From assembly GCA_045810285.1 (NCBI GenBank), contig JBJMWE010000155.1:1-64000 (forward strand): 64,000 nucleotides of DNA. Direction: 5' to 3'. The notes under the pieces are model-generated. The model ran no database searches. It was not told the origin of the DNA and worked only from the letters and a program-made list of their open reading frames with translations. This document shows, piece after piece, positions 54,921 through 63,312 of this stretch. This stretch comes from Scleromatobacter sp045810285 (GTDB taxonomy: Bacteria > Pseudomonadota > Gammaproteobacteria > Burkholderiales > Burkholderiaceae_C). The position numbers were made by a program, and so were the translations under genes. Positions within the stretch are counted from its first letter, which is position 1; each line of letters opens with the position of its first letter.

Positions 54921-54977
54921 CCCGGCCGACCAAGCCACGCCACGCGCCGCACCCCGGCCGGCGAATGGAGACGCGCC

Positions 54978-55607
54978 CTACCCCAGCTTGCCCGCGTGCT
55001 CCACCGCGTACTTGATCAGTTCCGCCTGCCCTTCGAGCGCCAGCTTGCGCTTGATGTTCTGGCGGTGGGCCTCGACCGTGCGCACGCTGACGTCCATCTC
55101 GCGGGCGATGTGCTTGCTGGACAAGCCGCGGGCCAGCGCCGCCAGGATCTCGCATTCACGCGACGACAGGATGGGCCGCGGCGTCTGGTTGCGGAACAGC
55201 CGGCGCGAGACCGCGGGGCTGAGGAAGGTGCCGCCGCCGGCGACGGCCTCGATGGCCGCGATGATCTCGCTGGCCGGCGAATCCTTCAGCACGTAGCCGC
55301 GCGCGCCGGCCTGCAGGGCGCGCTGCACGTACTCCGGGTTGTCGTACATGGACAGCATCAGCACCAGCAGCGACGGTTCGCGTTCCAGCAGCGCGGACGT
55401 CAGCTCGATGCCGTTGACGCCCTTCATGCCCACGTCCATCAGCACGAGCGTGGGTTGCAAGGTCCCGAGCTGCGCCTGGGCCTCCTGCGCGTTGGCGGCC
55501 TCGCCCACCACCTCGAAGCCGGGGACGGCCTCGAGACGCGCGCGCAGGCCGTCCCGCACCAGCGGGTGGTCGTCCACCAGCAGCAGCCGGATCGCGGTCG
55601 TCGTCAT
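54978..55607 (-). CDS. NarL/FixJ-type response regulator (MctR-like)
   Basis: A 209-residue response regulator. Receiver domain residues 1-120: DDHPLVRDGL at the start, phospho-acceptor Asp about 56 (LVLMDVGMKGVNG) and Lys in YVLKDS. A LuxR-type HTH follows (about 145-205: LSSRECEILAALARGLSSKHIAREMDVSVRTVEAHRQNIKRKL). Probable partner of the Cache kinase at 48859 because this is the only NarL-type regulator here and the kinase is HisKA_3 type. ATG 55607 was used; an ATG three codons earlier (55616) is equally possible, and neither has a clear ribosome site. Confidence 0.92.
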   Translation of the reverse strand: MTTTAIRLLLVDDHPLVRDGLRARLEAVPGFEVVGEAANAQEAQAQLGTLQPTLVLMDVGMKGVNGIELTSALLEREPSLLVLMLSMYDNPEYVQRALQAGARGYVLKDSPASEIIAAIEAVAGGGTFLSPAVSRRLFRNQTPRPILSSRECEILAALARGLSSKHIAREMDVSVRTVEAHRQNIKRKLALEGQAELIKYAVEHAGKLG

Positions 55608-55623
55608 GCCCGCCATTAGACAC

Positions 55624-55664
55624 GTAGGGCGCGTCAGCCGCAGGCGTAACCCGCCGTTCGCGCC
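55624..55664. repeat. REP-like repeat family A (single copy)
   Basis: GTAGGGCGCGTCAGCCGCAGG...GTAACCCGCCG, a slightly diverged family A unit, lying directly upstream of the response-regulator gene. Confidence 0.75.
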
Positions 55665-55761
55665 AACCGACGCAATTCGACATTCGTTTCTGACGGCCCG
55701 ATATCGGCAATCCTGGCCGAATCGCAAACCACGACGTGGCAGGCGGTGCGGACTCGTCCTG

Positions 55762-57054
55762 CTACCCCGGCGTGGTGCCCGCGCCCGTTCCCGACCAGCC
55801 CGTCGCCTGGCGCCAGGATCGGAACTCGCGCATCGGCGGCCCGTCGGCCCGCTCGCCGCCCGTGCGTGCGCGGCGCTGCCCGAACTTGCCCGAGCGCGCC
55901 AGCACGCACACGGGGCATTCGATGATGCCGACCTTCTCCTCGTGCACCAGGTGCACCACGCCGCATTTGGCGCAGTGGCCCAGGTGGGTGTCGGCGCCTT
56001 CGCGCATCGGCGTGAACACTTCCTTGAGCATGCGGCTGAGAGAGACGCCGCACTCGGCGTCGTAGGTGCAGGCGTAGTAGTCGTAGGCCCACACCATGGC
56101 TTCGAAGGCCTCGACCCCCGCGTCGACCAGGCGGCGCTGCAGGCAGAAGATGGCGGTGGCGCTGAGGCGTCGGTGCGCGCTGCCCCACAGGTCGCGATGG
56201 TCGCGCGTGCGGTCGCGCGGGGCTCCGCGCTCGCGCTTGGGCTTGCGGTTCAGCGCCTCCGCGACGCCGCGCAGTTGCGCAGCCCGCACGTCGCTGGTGG
56301 CCAGCATGCGGTCCTCCACCTCGGTGGGCCGCATCTGGTGGCGCAGCATGGCCAGGATCAGGCTGGACGTGCCGGGCATGAGGAAGGTGGCCGGCGGCCG
56401 GCCGGAGCGCTTGTTCACCGGCGTGCGCTCGGCGACGCGGTAGGCCGCCCCCTCCTGCTGCACCGCATGGCGGATCAGCGCGAACTCCTGCTCGCAGCAT
56501 TGCGTGAGGGCGAACAGGCCGCGCAGGTTGGGCTCGACGCCGTCGTCATCGGGGCGCAGCAGCCGGTCGATCAGCGCGTCGGTCAGGCGCGGCACGGCCA
56601 GCAGCGTGCCGGGGTTGCCACCCCATTCCAGGAACGCGAACGCGGGCAACTCCTGCAGGGCGCGGATCACCTCGCGATCGGTGATGTCGCACACCAGCGC
56701 CGCGCTGGCCGGGTCATCGGCGTAGCGCACGAAGGTGGCCAGCGCCAGGCGGTTGATGCGCTTGACCAGCGGCCGGTACTGCTCGTGGTCGGGCGTGAGC
56801 ATGGGCCGACGCTCCGGCAGGCGCCGCACCAGGCGCTCCGTGAGCGCGGGCCGCCACAGGGCGACGGGCGTGGTGGCGAGGTCGTCGAGCTGGGCGTCGG
56901 GCAGCGCGGCGAGCCGCATCGCCACGCCCAGCGGCACGCCGAACAGCTCGACCGCATGCTGCGGATTGCGCCGCGCGACTTCCGCCAGGCCTTCGATGAT
57001 TTCCTCGTTGAGCGTCTTCTGGTCGCTCGGGCCCTTGGCCGCACCGGTTTGCAT
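55762..57054 (-). CDS. FlhD-FlhC-like fusion transcriptional regulator
   Basis: A 430-residue protein. Residues 24-72 (EVARRNPQHAVELFGVPLG, then VAMRLAALPDAQLDDLA) follow the FlhD pattern of helix-Phe/Leu-Gly-x-helix. Residues 232-390 follow FlhC: LAMLRHQMRPTEVEDRMLATS, a helix pair LWGSAHRRLSATAIFCLQRRLVDAGVEAF, then four zinc cysteines C361-x2-C364-x15-C380-x2-C383. The cysteine spacing is almost that of FlhC (two CxxC pairs about 16 apart). FlhD and FlhC are normally separate subunits of the flagellar master activator. A tail of about 40 residues is unlike either. It is divergent from a DNA-binding receiver protein. No flagellar genes are in the window, so the target is unknown. Confidence 0.6.
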   Translation of the reverse strand: MQTGAAKGPSDQKTLNEEIIEGLAEVARRNPQHAVELFGVPLGVAMRLAALPDAQLDDLATTPVALWRPALTERLVRRLPERRPMLTPDHEQYRPLVKRINRLALATFVRYADDPASAALVCDITDREVIRALQELPAFAFLEWGGNPGTLLAVPRLTDALIDRLLRPDDDGVEPNLRGLFALTQCCEQEFALIRHAVQQEGAAYRVAERTPVNKRSGRPPATFLMPGTSSLILAMLRHQMRPTEVEDRMLATSDVRAAQLRGVAEALNRKPKRERGAPRDRTRDHRDLWGSAHRRLSATAIFCLQRRLVDAGVEAFEAMVWAYDYYACTYDAECGVSLSRMLKEVFTPMREGADTHLGHCAKCGVVHLVHEEKVGIIECPVCVLARSGKFGQRRARTGGERADGPPMREFRSWRQATGWSGTGAGTTPG

Positions 57055-57103
57055 CCTGCCTTCCCTTTCCGTGTCGTTTCAGGTGAGCTGGCCAACACCA
57101 TTC

Positions 57104-57123
57104 TGTTGTGATTGAACACAACA
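57104..57123. promoter_or_regulatory. Inverted repeat in the FlhDC-like/receiver divergent region
   Basis: TGTTGTG-ATTGAA-CACAACA in an unusually AT-rich 209-bp region (bases 57055-57263). A second, imperfect pair CCAACACCATTCTG / CAGAATGTTGG (57092-57105, 57140-57150) flanks it. The strong AT content suggests two divergent promoters with a shared operator. Confidence 0.5.
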
Positions 57124-57263
57124 TTTAAATATTGATGGTCAGAATGTTGGCGTGAATACACTGTGACACACTGCTTTGAGCCCATCAATCCGAACTCTGT
57201 GGGCATTTTGATGTGATACGGTCTAAACTGTCCGTTCCCCCTAGCTTGCCGACACGGAGCCCG

Positions 57264-58139
57264 ATGGAAGACCTGCTGCACGGCCGCATCGCCGCCGACA
57301 ACGACGCGCCGACCGAGCCCGCGCTGAGCGTCAACGTGCGCCGCTTCCTGCTGTCGCACGGCGTCAAGGAGCACAACCACGCCTCCGAGATCGCGCGCAT
57401 CATCAACGTCGACCGCTCGCAGTCCTACCGCCGCCTGAAGGGCGACGTGGCGTGGAGCCACACCGACCTGCGGGCCATCGCCCACCACTTCGGGGCGCCC
57501 GACGAACTGCTGCTGCCGCGCGACGACCTGGCCCGCTTCGCGCACCCGGGCAGCGACGGCGTGCCGGCGCTGATCCGCGTGCCCAACCTGCCGTCCACCG
57601 GCTTGCTGGTGCCGGGCCCCGAACTCGCACCGGGCGAGAGCAGCGACCTCGTCGCGATCCGCGTCGGCACCAGCTGGGAAGTGCACCTCAACGGCGACGA
57701 GCCGCTCGGCGCGCGCCGCCACGCCATCGAGGCATTGACGATCCGCAGCCATGCGCACCTGCAGGTGGCGCTCCTGGAGGACGACACCCGCGCCGCCGAC
57801 GCGCTGGTGGAGGCCTTCCGCCCGCTGGGCATCGTGGCGTCGCCCTTCGTCGACAGCGATTCCCTGCGCGCGGCCATCGCCCACCGCCGCTTCGACGCCT
57901 ATGTGCTGGACTGGCTGCTGGCCGACGGCACCGCGGCGGGCATCGTCGAGGAGATCCGCCAGCACCGCCCGCGCGTGCCGATCCTGGTGGTGACGGGCGC
58001 GCTGATGGCCGACTCCGAGATGGAGAAGAGCCTGCTCGAGCTGTCCGCGCAGTGGAACTTCTCCACGCTCGACAAGCCCGTGCGCCCGATGAACGTGGCC
58101 AACGCACTCAAACAGATGGTGGCCGCGGCGCGCGCGTGA
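57264..58139 (+). CDS. DNA-binding receiver-domain protein (BetR-like HTH plus REC)
   Basis: A 291-residue protein. The N-terminal helix-turn-helix (about 22-60, VNVRRFLLSHGVKEHNHASEIARIINVDRSQSYRRLKG) resembles the BetR-type domain. A linker region (about 85-160) is followed by a C-terminal receiver domain (167-285) with the acidic pair Asp173/Asp174, phospho-acceptor Asp216 (VLDWLLADG), Thr244 and Lys271 (LDKPVRP). HTH first and receiver last is the reverse of the usual response-regulator order. ATG 57264 has an upstream GGAG. Divergent from the FlhDC-like gene, so it may regulate it or act with it. No cognate kinase is adjacent. Confidence 0.75.
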   Translation: MEDLLHGRIAADNDAPTEPALSVNVRRFLLSHGVKEHNHASEIARIINVDRSQSYRRLKGDVAWSHTDLRAIAHHFGAPDELLLPRDDLARFAHPGSDGVPALIRVPNLPSTGLLVPGPELAPGESSDLVAIRVGTSWEVHLNGDEPLGARRHAIEALTIRSHAHLQVALLEDDTRAADALVEAFRPLGIVASPFVDSDSLRAAIAHRRFDAYVLDWLLADGTAAGIVEEIRQHRPRVPILVVTGALMADSEMEKSLLELSAQWNFSTLDKPVRPMNVANALKQMVAAARA

Positions 58140-58186
58140 ACGGGCCGACGGCCGCTCGCGGAGAGTCGACCCGCGACAATGCACGC

Positions 58187-58795
58187 ATGACGATCCGCAG
58201 CCCGCTCCACCGACTCCTGCTGGCCGCCGCGTTCGCCGGCGCCCTGCTCCCCGCAGCCACCGCCGCCCCGGGCGAGGCAGCGGCGTCTGCACCGGCCGCC
58301 GCCGCCGCGCTGTTCCAGTTCGCCGGCAAGCCCTTCGTCCACCGCTGGTCGCAGGCCGGCCAGCACGAGTTCACGCCGCCCGCGCAGCCCGACCTGGACA
58401 AGTGGCAGGACATGGTCACCGTGCAGGTGTACGACAAGGTCACCAGCGCCGACCAGCTGGCCTTCGTGGCCAACGGCGTGCTGGTGGCCTACCAGAAGAC
58501 CGGCCTGATCATCCGCACGAATTCGCTCAAGGCCACGGCAGAGCGGCCGGCGGAGCACATGGTGGTGGCCGTGCTGCAGGACAAGGGCGTGCGCGAGATG
58601 GTGTTCGCGCGCTTTCGCCTGACCCCACAAGGCGGCCAGGCGCTCGTCTACTCGCACCGCACCTACGGCATGAAGCCCGACGATGCGGCGGCCGCCTGGT
58701 TCCGCGCGAACGACATCCCCCTCGAGAAGGCGATGATGGCCTGGACGGACATCCCGTCCGTCGCGGCGCTGCAGGCGCTGCCGCAGTCGCCGTGA
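58187..58795 (+). CDS. Hypothetical secreted protein
   Basis: A 202-residue protein with a signal peptide (MTIRSPLHRLLLAAAFAGALLPAATAA) and then a short Ala-rich linker. The mature domain is mixed alpha/beta (KPFVHRWSQAGQHEFTPPAQPDLDKWQDMVTVQVYDKVTS, LIIRTNSLKATAERPAEHMVVAVL, VFARFRLTPQGGQALVYSHRTYG). No cysteines and no recognised family. It ends 5 bp before the convergent lpxO gene. ATG 58187 gives a normal signal peptide. Confidence 0.75.
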   Translation: MTIRSPLHRLLLAAAFAGALLPAATAAPGEAAASAPAAAAALFQFAGKPFVHRWSQAGQHEFTPPAQPDLDKWQDMVTVQVYDKVTSADQLAFVANGVLVAYQKTGLIIRTNSLKATAERPAEHMVVAVLQDKGVREMVFARFRLTPQGGQALVYSHRTYGMKPDDAAAAWFRANDIPLEKAMMAWTDIPSVAALQALPQSP

Positions 58796-58800
58796 GCGCC

Positions 58801-59733
58801 CTAGAGCATCCAGCTGAAGAAGATCAGGTACAGCCCGCCCAGGATCGCCACCCACTTCGACACGTAGTACGTGCGACGGTGCGTGGCCTTGAGCTTCTTG
58901 GCCTGCAGGCGCAGCTTGTACGCATTCTGGAAGAAGCGGTTGATGCCGCCCACGTGCTCGCCCACCTCGTTGGGCGCCGCGGATGCGGCCATGATGTTGT
59001 TGGCGAACCAGCGGTTGACGGCCGCCAGGATGCGCCCGTGCAGCGGCCGCTCGACGTCGCAGAACAGGATCACGCGCTGCTGGTCGGTCGTGTTGGCCGC
59101 GTGGTGGATGAAGGTCTCGTCGAAGACGACGGCTTCGCCGTCCTTCCAGAAGTAGCGCTGGCCGTCCACCTCGATGTAGCAGTCGGGCGAGTTGGGCGTG
59201 GCCAGGCCCAGGTGGTAGCGCAGCGAGCCGGCGTACGGGTCGCGGTGGCGCACCAGCTTGCCCTCGGGCGGCAGCGACGCGAACATCGCGCCCTTGACCG
59301 ACGGGATCCTGTTGAGCAGCTCCACCGTGCGCGGGCACGCCGCCTTCGCGGACGCCAGCTCCTCGCCGTACCACTTGAGGTAGAAGCGCTTCCAGCCCGA
59401 GCGGAAGAACGAGTTGAAGCCCATGTCGTTGTAGCCGGTGGCCACGCTGATGCGGCCGGCGTCGTTCAGGCTCAGGGCCTCGGCGCGGATCTCCTGCCAG
59501 TGCTCCTGCAGCACCGCCAGCTCGGGAAAGGCCGCCACGGGCGCGTACGGCGTGGCCTTCACGCGCGAGAACAGCACCATCAGCATGTTGTACGGCGCCA
59601 GCAGCACCGTGTAGTCGGTGAACGCCTTCATCAGGCCGAAGCGCGCGCGGCCCCGCAGGTGGACGAACAGGGCCGAGCCCATCAGCAGCACGAAGATGCC
59701 GACGCGGATCGCGATGGAGTACGGATGGGTCAT
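58801..59733 (-). CDS. lpxO: Aspartyl/asparaginyl beta-hydroxylase-family protein, probable lipid A hydroxylase LpxO
   Basis: Fe(II)/2-oxoglutarate dioxygenase that would hydroxylate the secondary acyl chain of lipid A at the inner membrane. 310 residues. N-terminal membrane helix (about 6-25) and C-terminal membrane helix (AILGGLYLIFFSWML). Catalytic segments GKLVRHRDPYAGSLRYHLGL (His-x-Asp pair) and DETFIHHAANTTDQQRVILFCDVERPL (second His and the 2-oxoglutarate Arg). ATG 59733 begins right before the first helix. Monocistronic, divergent from dapC, so its role in outer-membrane modification is independent of the dap genes. Confidence 0.9.
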   Translation of the reverse strand: MTHPYSIAIRVGIFVLLMGSALFVHLRGRARFGLMKAFTDYTVLLAPYNMLMVLFSRVKATPYAPVAAFPELAVLQEHWQEIRAEALSLNDAGRISVATGYNDMGFNSFFRSGWKRFYLKWYGEELASAKAACPRTVELLNRIPSVKGAMFASLPPEGKLVRHRDPYAGSLRYHLGLATPNSPDCYIEVDGQRYFWKDGEAVVFDETFIHHAANTTDQQRVILFCDVERPLHGRILAAVNRWFANNIMAASAAPNEVGEHVGGINRFFQNAYKLRLQAKKLKATHRRTYYVSKWVAILGGLYLIFFSWML

Positions 59734-59917
59734 GGCAGGCGCAACGCCGCCCGGGCGCGGGATCAGGAGGAACCCTGCATTTTGCCGGGTCCCGGCCATC
59801 CTGTCCGCGACCGTGTCATCAGGCTGAACCCGCTGCCGGGCCGGGCCCGGCGCCGCCGAAGGCTCGCCTGTCCACTCCCAAAGGCGGCTCCGGGCGGCGA
59901 GCCTCGATAATCGGGCG

Positions 59918-61147
59918 ATGAATCCGCTGCTGGGCACGCTCCACCCCTACCCGTTCGAACGCTGGCGCCAGCTGGCCCATGACGTCGTCCCCTCGCCGGC
60001 CCACCGCCCGATCAGCCTGGGCCTGGGCGAGCCGCGCCATCCGACGCCGCAACTGGTCAAGGACGCCATCACCAGCCACCTGGCCGGCCTGGCCAGCTAT
60101 CCCACCACGCTGGGCGATGCCAGCCTGCGCCAGGCGATGGCCGACTGGGTGCGCCGGCGCTACGCCGTCGCGCTGGACCCCGCGACGCAGCTGCTCCCGG
60201 TGATCGGCTCGCGCGAGGCCCTGTTCTCGTTCGCGCAGGCGGTGATCGACCCGACCTGGCGCGGACGCCCCGGAGCGCAGGCCCCGGTCGTCCTGTGCCC
60301 CAACCCGTTCTACCAGATCTACGAGGGCGCGGCCCTGCTGGCCGGTGCCCAGACGGCGTTCGCCAACAGCGACCCGGCGCGCAATTTCGCCGCCGACTGG
60401 GGCAGCGTCGACGACGCCACCTGGGCGCGCACCCAGCTGATGTTCGTCTGCTCGCCCGGCAATCCCACCGGCGCCGTGATGCCGCTGGACGAGTGGAAGA
60501 CGCTGTTCGAGCTGAGCGACCGCCACGGCTTCGTCATCGCCAGCGACGAGTGCTACTCCGAGATCTGGTTCGGCCCCGAGGACCAGGCGCCGCTGGGCGC
60601 GCTGGACGCCGCCCGCCGGCTGGGGCGCGACGACTTCCGCAACCTGCTGGTCTTCACGTCGCTGTCCAAGCGCTCCAACGTGCCCGGCCTGCGTTCGGGC
60701 TTCGTGGCCGGCGACGCCGCGCTGGTGAAGTCCTTCCTGCTGTATCGCACCTACCACGGCAGCGCGATGAGCCCGGTGGTGCAGGCCGCCAGCGAAGCCG
60801 CCTGGCGCGACGAGGCGCACGTGGTCGACAACCGCGCGCAATACCGCCGCAAGTTCGCCCAGGTCACGCCGATGCTGGCCGGCAAGCTCGATGTGCGCCT
60901 GCCGGACGCGGGTTTCTACCTCTGGGCGGGAATTCCGTCGCATTTGCACGGCGGCGACGACGTCGCGTTCGCGCTGGGGCTGCTGGCTCAATACAATGTG
61001 ACGGTATTGCCCGGCAGCCTGCTCGCCCGTCCGTCCCGGGGCGTCAACCCCGGCGCCGGCCGCATCCGTCTGGCGCTGGTGGCCGAGACCCCTGAATGCG
61101 TCGAGGCCGCCGAACGCATCCTCGCCTACATCGAAAAGATTTCATGA
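59918..61147 (+). CDS. dapC: Succinyldiaminopimelate transaminase
   Basis: PLP-dependent aminotransferase converting N-succinyl-2-amino-6-oxopimelate to N-succinyl-diaminopimelate in lysine and peptidoglycan synthesis. 409 residues, fold type I. PISLGLGEPRHPTPQLVKDAI at the start, the PLP-binding CSPGNPTGAVMPL and SDECYSEIWFG, and the Schiff-base Lys in SLSKRSNVPGLRSGF. The Arg that binds the substrate carboxylate is near the C-terminus (AGRIRLALVAE). Its stop overlaps the dapD start (ATGA), so the two are co-transcribed. Confidence 0.94.
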   Translation: MNPLLGTLHPYPFERWRQLAHDVVPSPAHRPISLGLGEPRHPTPQLVKDAITSHLAGLASYPTTLGDASLRQAMADWVRRRYAVALDPATQLLPVIGSREALFSFAQAVIDPTWRGRPGAQAPVVLCPNPFYQIYEGAALLAGAQTAFANSDPARNFAADWGSVDDATWARTQLMFVCSPGNPTGAVMPLDEWKTLFELSDRHGFVIASDECYSEIWFGPEDQAPLGALDAARRLGRDDFRNLLVFTSLSKRSNVPGLRSGFVAGDAALVKSFLLYRTYHGSAMSPVVQAASEAAWRDEAHVVDNRAQYRRKFAQVTPMLAGKLDVRLPDAGFYLWAGIPSHLHGGDDVAFALGLLAQYNVTVLPGSLLARPSRGVNPGAGRIRLALVAETPECVEAAERILAYIEKIS

Positions 61148-61968
61148 GCTCCCCCCTGCAAGCCCTCATCGACGCCGCGTGGGAAGACCGCGCGAAGTTC
61201 TCGCCCGCCGCCGCGCCGTCCGACGTGCGCGCCGCCGTGGCGTCGGTCCTGGAAGACCTGAACGCCGGCCGCGTGCGCGTGGCCACGCGCGAGGGCGTGG
61301 GCCAGTGGACGGTGCACCAGTGGGTCAAGAAGGCCGTGCTGCTGTCGTTCCGCCTCAACGACAACAAGGCGATGCACGCCGGCGCCCTGCAGTACTTCGA
61401 CAAGGTGGAGCCCAAGTTCGCCCACCTCGACGAGTCCGAGTTGCGCGCCACCGGCGTGCGCATCGTGCCGCCGGCCGTCGCGCGCCACGGCAGCTTCATC
61501 GGGCGCAATGCGGTGCTGATGCCGTCCTACGTGAACATCGGCGCCTACGTCGACGAGGGCACGATGGTCGACACCTGGGCCACCGTCGGCTCCTGCGCGC
61601 AGATCGGCAAGAACGTGCACCTGTCCGGGGGCGTGGGCATCGGCGGCGTGCTGGAGCCGCTGCAGGCCAACCCGACCATCATCGAGGACAACTGCTTCGT
61701 CGGCGCCCGCTCCGAGGTCGTCGAGGGCGTGATCGTGGAGGAGAACTCGGTCATCTCGATGGGCGTGTTCATCGGTCAGAGCACCAAGATCTACGACCGC
61801 GCCACCGGCGAGGTCACCTATGGGCGGGTGCCGGCGGGCTCGGTGGTGGTTTCCGGCTCGCTGCCGTCGGCCGACGGCAAGTACAGCCTGAACTGCGCGG
61901 TGATCGTCAAGCGCGTCGACGCGCAGACCCGCTCCAAGACCAGCATCAACGAGCTGCTGCGCGCTTGA
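61144..61968 (+). CDS. dapD: 2,3,4,5-Tetrahydropyridine-2,6-dicarboxylate N-succinyltransferase
   Basis: Adds a succinyl group from succinyl-CoA to tetrahydrodipicolinate, the step before DapC. 274 residues; a left-handed beta-helix with hexapeptide repeats from about residue 110 (RHGSFIGRNAVLMPSYVNIGAYVDEGTMVDTWATVGSCAQIGKNVHLSGGVGIGG region). The C-terminal VPAGSVVVSGSLPSADGKYSL is diagnostic. Trimeric, cytoplasmic. The ATG overlaps dapC by four bases. Confidence 0.97.
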   Translation: MSSPLQALIDAAWEDRAKFSPAAAPSDVRAAVASVLEDLNAGRVRVATREGVGQWTVHQWVKKAVLLSFRLNDNKAMHAGALQYFDKVEPKFAHLDESELRATGVRIVPPAVARHGSFIGRNAVLMPSYVNIGAYVDEGTMVDTWATVGSCAQIGKNVHLSGGVGIGGVLEPLQANPTIIEDNCFVGARSEVVEGVIVEENSVISMGVFIGQSTKIYDRATGEVTYGRVPAGSVVVSGSLPSADGKYSLNCAVIVKRVDAQTRSKTSINELLRA

Positions 61969-62067
61969 CGCGCACGCGGCCCGGCCGATAGACACAGTTG
62001 GGAGCCGCCACAAGCGGCGACGATTCGAACCACGCGCCTTCAGGAGGCGCCAGCAGGGAGACGCTCG

Positions 62068-63285
62068 ATGGACGGCGGAAACATGGAACGCGTGCTGCAT
62101 CTGATGGCCGACAAGGGCGCATCGGATGTCTACCTGACGGCCAACTCGCCGATCCAGCTCAAGATCAACGGGCAACTGGTGCCGGTGTCGGACCAGATCC
62201 TCACGCCCGGCCAGCCGCGCGCGCTGCTGGCCGAGCTGCTCACCCCCGTGCAGCTGGAAGAGCTCGACCAGACCGGCGAGCTCAACCTGGGCATCGGCAT
62301 CCGCGCGGTGGGCAGCTTCCGCCTGTCGGCGTTCAAGCAGCGCGCGTCGATCGCGGCCGTGATCCGCTGCATCCCGCACAAGATCCCGTCGATGGACACG
62401 CTCAACCTGCCGCCGGTGCTGGCATCGCTGGCGCTGGAGCGCCGCGGCCTCGTGCTGGTGGTGGGCGCCACGGGCAACGGCAAGAGCACGTCGCTGGCCT
62501 CGATGATCGAATGGCGCAACACGCAGCTGTCGGGCCACATCCTCACCATCGAGGAGCCGATCGAGTTCCTGTTCTCGAACAAGCGCTCCATCATCAACCA
62601 GCGCGAGGTCGGCCGCGACACCGCGTCGCTGCACATCGCGCTGAAGAACGCGCTGCGCCAGGCGCCGGACTGCATCCTGATCGGCGAGATCCGCGACCGC
62701 GAGACGATGTCGATGGCGATCTCGTACGCGCTGTCGGGCCACCTGGTGCTGGCCACGCTGCACGCCAACAACAGCTCGCATACGTTGGGCCGTATCCTGT
62801 CGTTCTACACGCCGGAATCGCGTCCCGCGCTGCTGGGCGACCTGGCCGCCGCGCTCAAGGCCATCGTGTCGCAGCGCCTGCTGCGCTCGACGGCCGGCGG
62901 CCGCGTGCCCGCGGTGGAGGTGCTGCTGAACAGCCGCTTCATCGCCGAGCTGATCGAGAACGGCGACATCACCGGCGTGCGGGAGGCCATGGACAAGTCG
63001 CTGGCCGAGGGCTCGCAGATGTTCGAGGCCGACATCGCCCGCCTGATCAACATGGGCCTGGTCACGCAGGAAGAAGGCCTGCTGGGCGCCGACTCCCCCA
63101 CCAACCTGCTGTGGCGCCTGCAGAACGAGATGACGCCCGTGTCGCGCGTGCAGCCGGCCAAGGTGGAATCCGACGCACCGTCGTTCACCGAGATCACGCT
63201 GGACGTGATCCCAGAGGAGCCGCAGGTGCCGCGCCAGCGCCTGGGCGGCATCGGCGACAGCCTGCATCGATCGAAGCACGGCTGA
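62068..63285 (+). CDS. PilT/PilU-family type IV pilus ATPase (PilU-like)
   Basis: Retraction-motor ATPase of type IV pili, 405 residues. N-terminal PAS-like domain (about 1-100). RecA-like ATPase with Walker A GATGNGKST (133-141), the Asp box EEPIEFLF, Walker B CILIGEIRDRETM and the His box LATLHANNSSHTLGRILSF. The C-terminal extension past residue 370 (ITLDVIPEEPQVPRQRLGG) is PilU-like. No other pilus gene is near; it lies between dapD and dapE, a gene order I associate with Comamonadaceae-type genomes. A GGGAG site precedes ATG 62068. Confidence 0.9.
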   Translation: MDGGNMERVLHLMADKGASDVYLTANSPIQLKINGQLVPVSDQILTPGQPRALLAELLTPVQLEELDQTGELNLGIGIRAVGSFRLSAFKQRASIAAVIRCIPHKIPSMDTLNLPPVLASLALERRGLVLVVGATGNGKSTSLASMIEWRNTQLSGHILTIEEPIEFLFSNKRSIINQREVGRDTASLHIALKNALRQAPDCILIGEIRDRETMSMAISYALSGHLVLATLHANNSSHTLGRILSFYTPESRPALLGDLAAALKAIVSQRLLRSTAGGRVPAVEVLLNSRFIAELIENGDITGVREAMDKSLAEGSQMFEADIARLINMGLVTQEEGLLGADSPTNLLWRLQNEMTPVSRVQPAKVESDAPSFTEITLDVIPEEPQVPRQRLGGIGDSLHRSKHG

Positions 63286-63312
63286 CGCGCCGTCACGTTC
63301 CACGAAGAATCG

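Noticed and set aside
61985..62065. A tRNA-like segment (GATTCGAACC reads GGTTCGAATC on the minus strand)
   Set aside because: The flanking bases do not pair as a T-stem and no acceptor or anticodon stem can be built; the region only forms two short GC hairpins.
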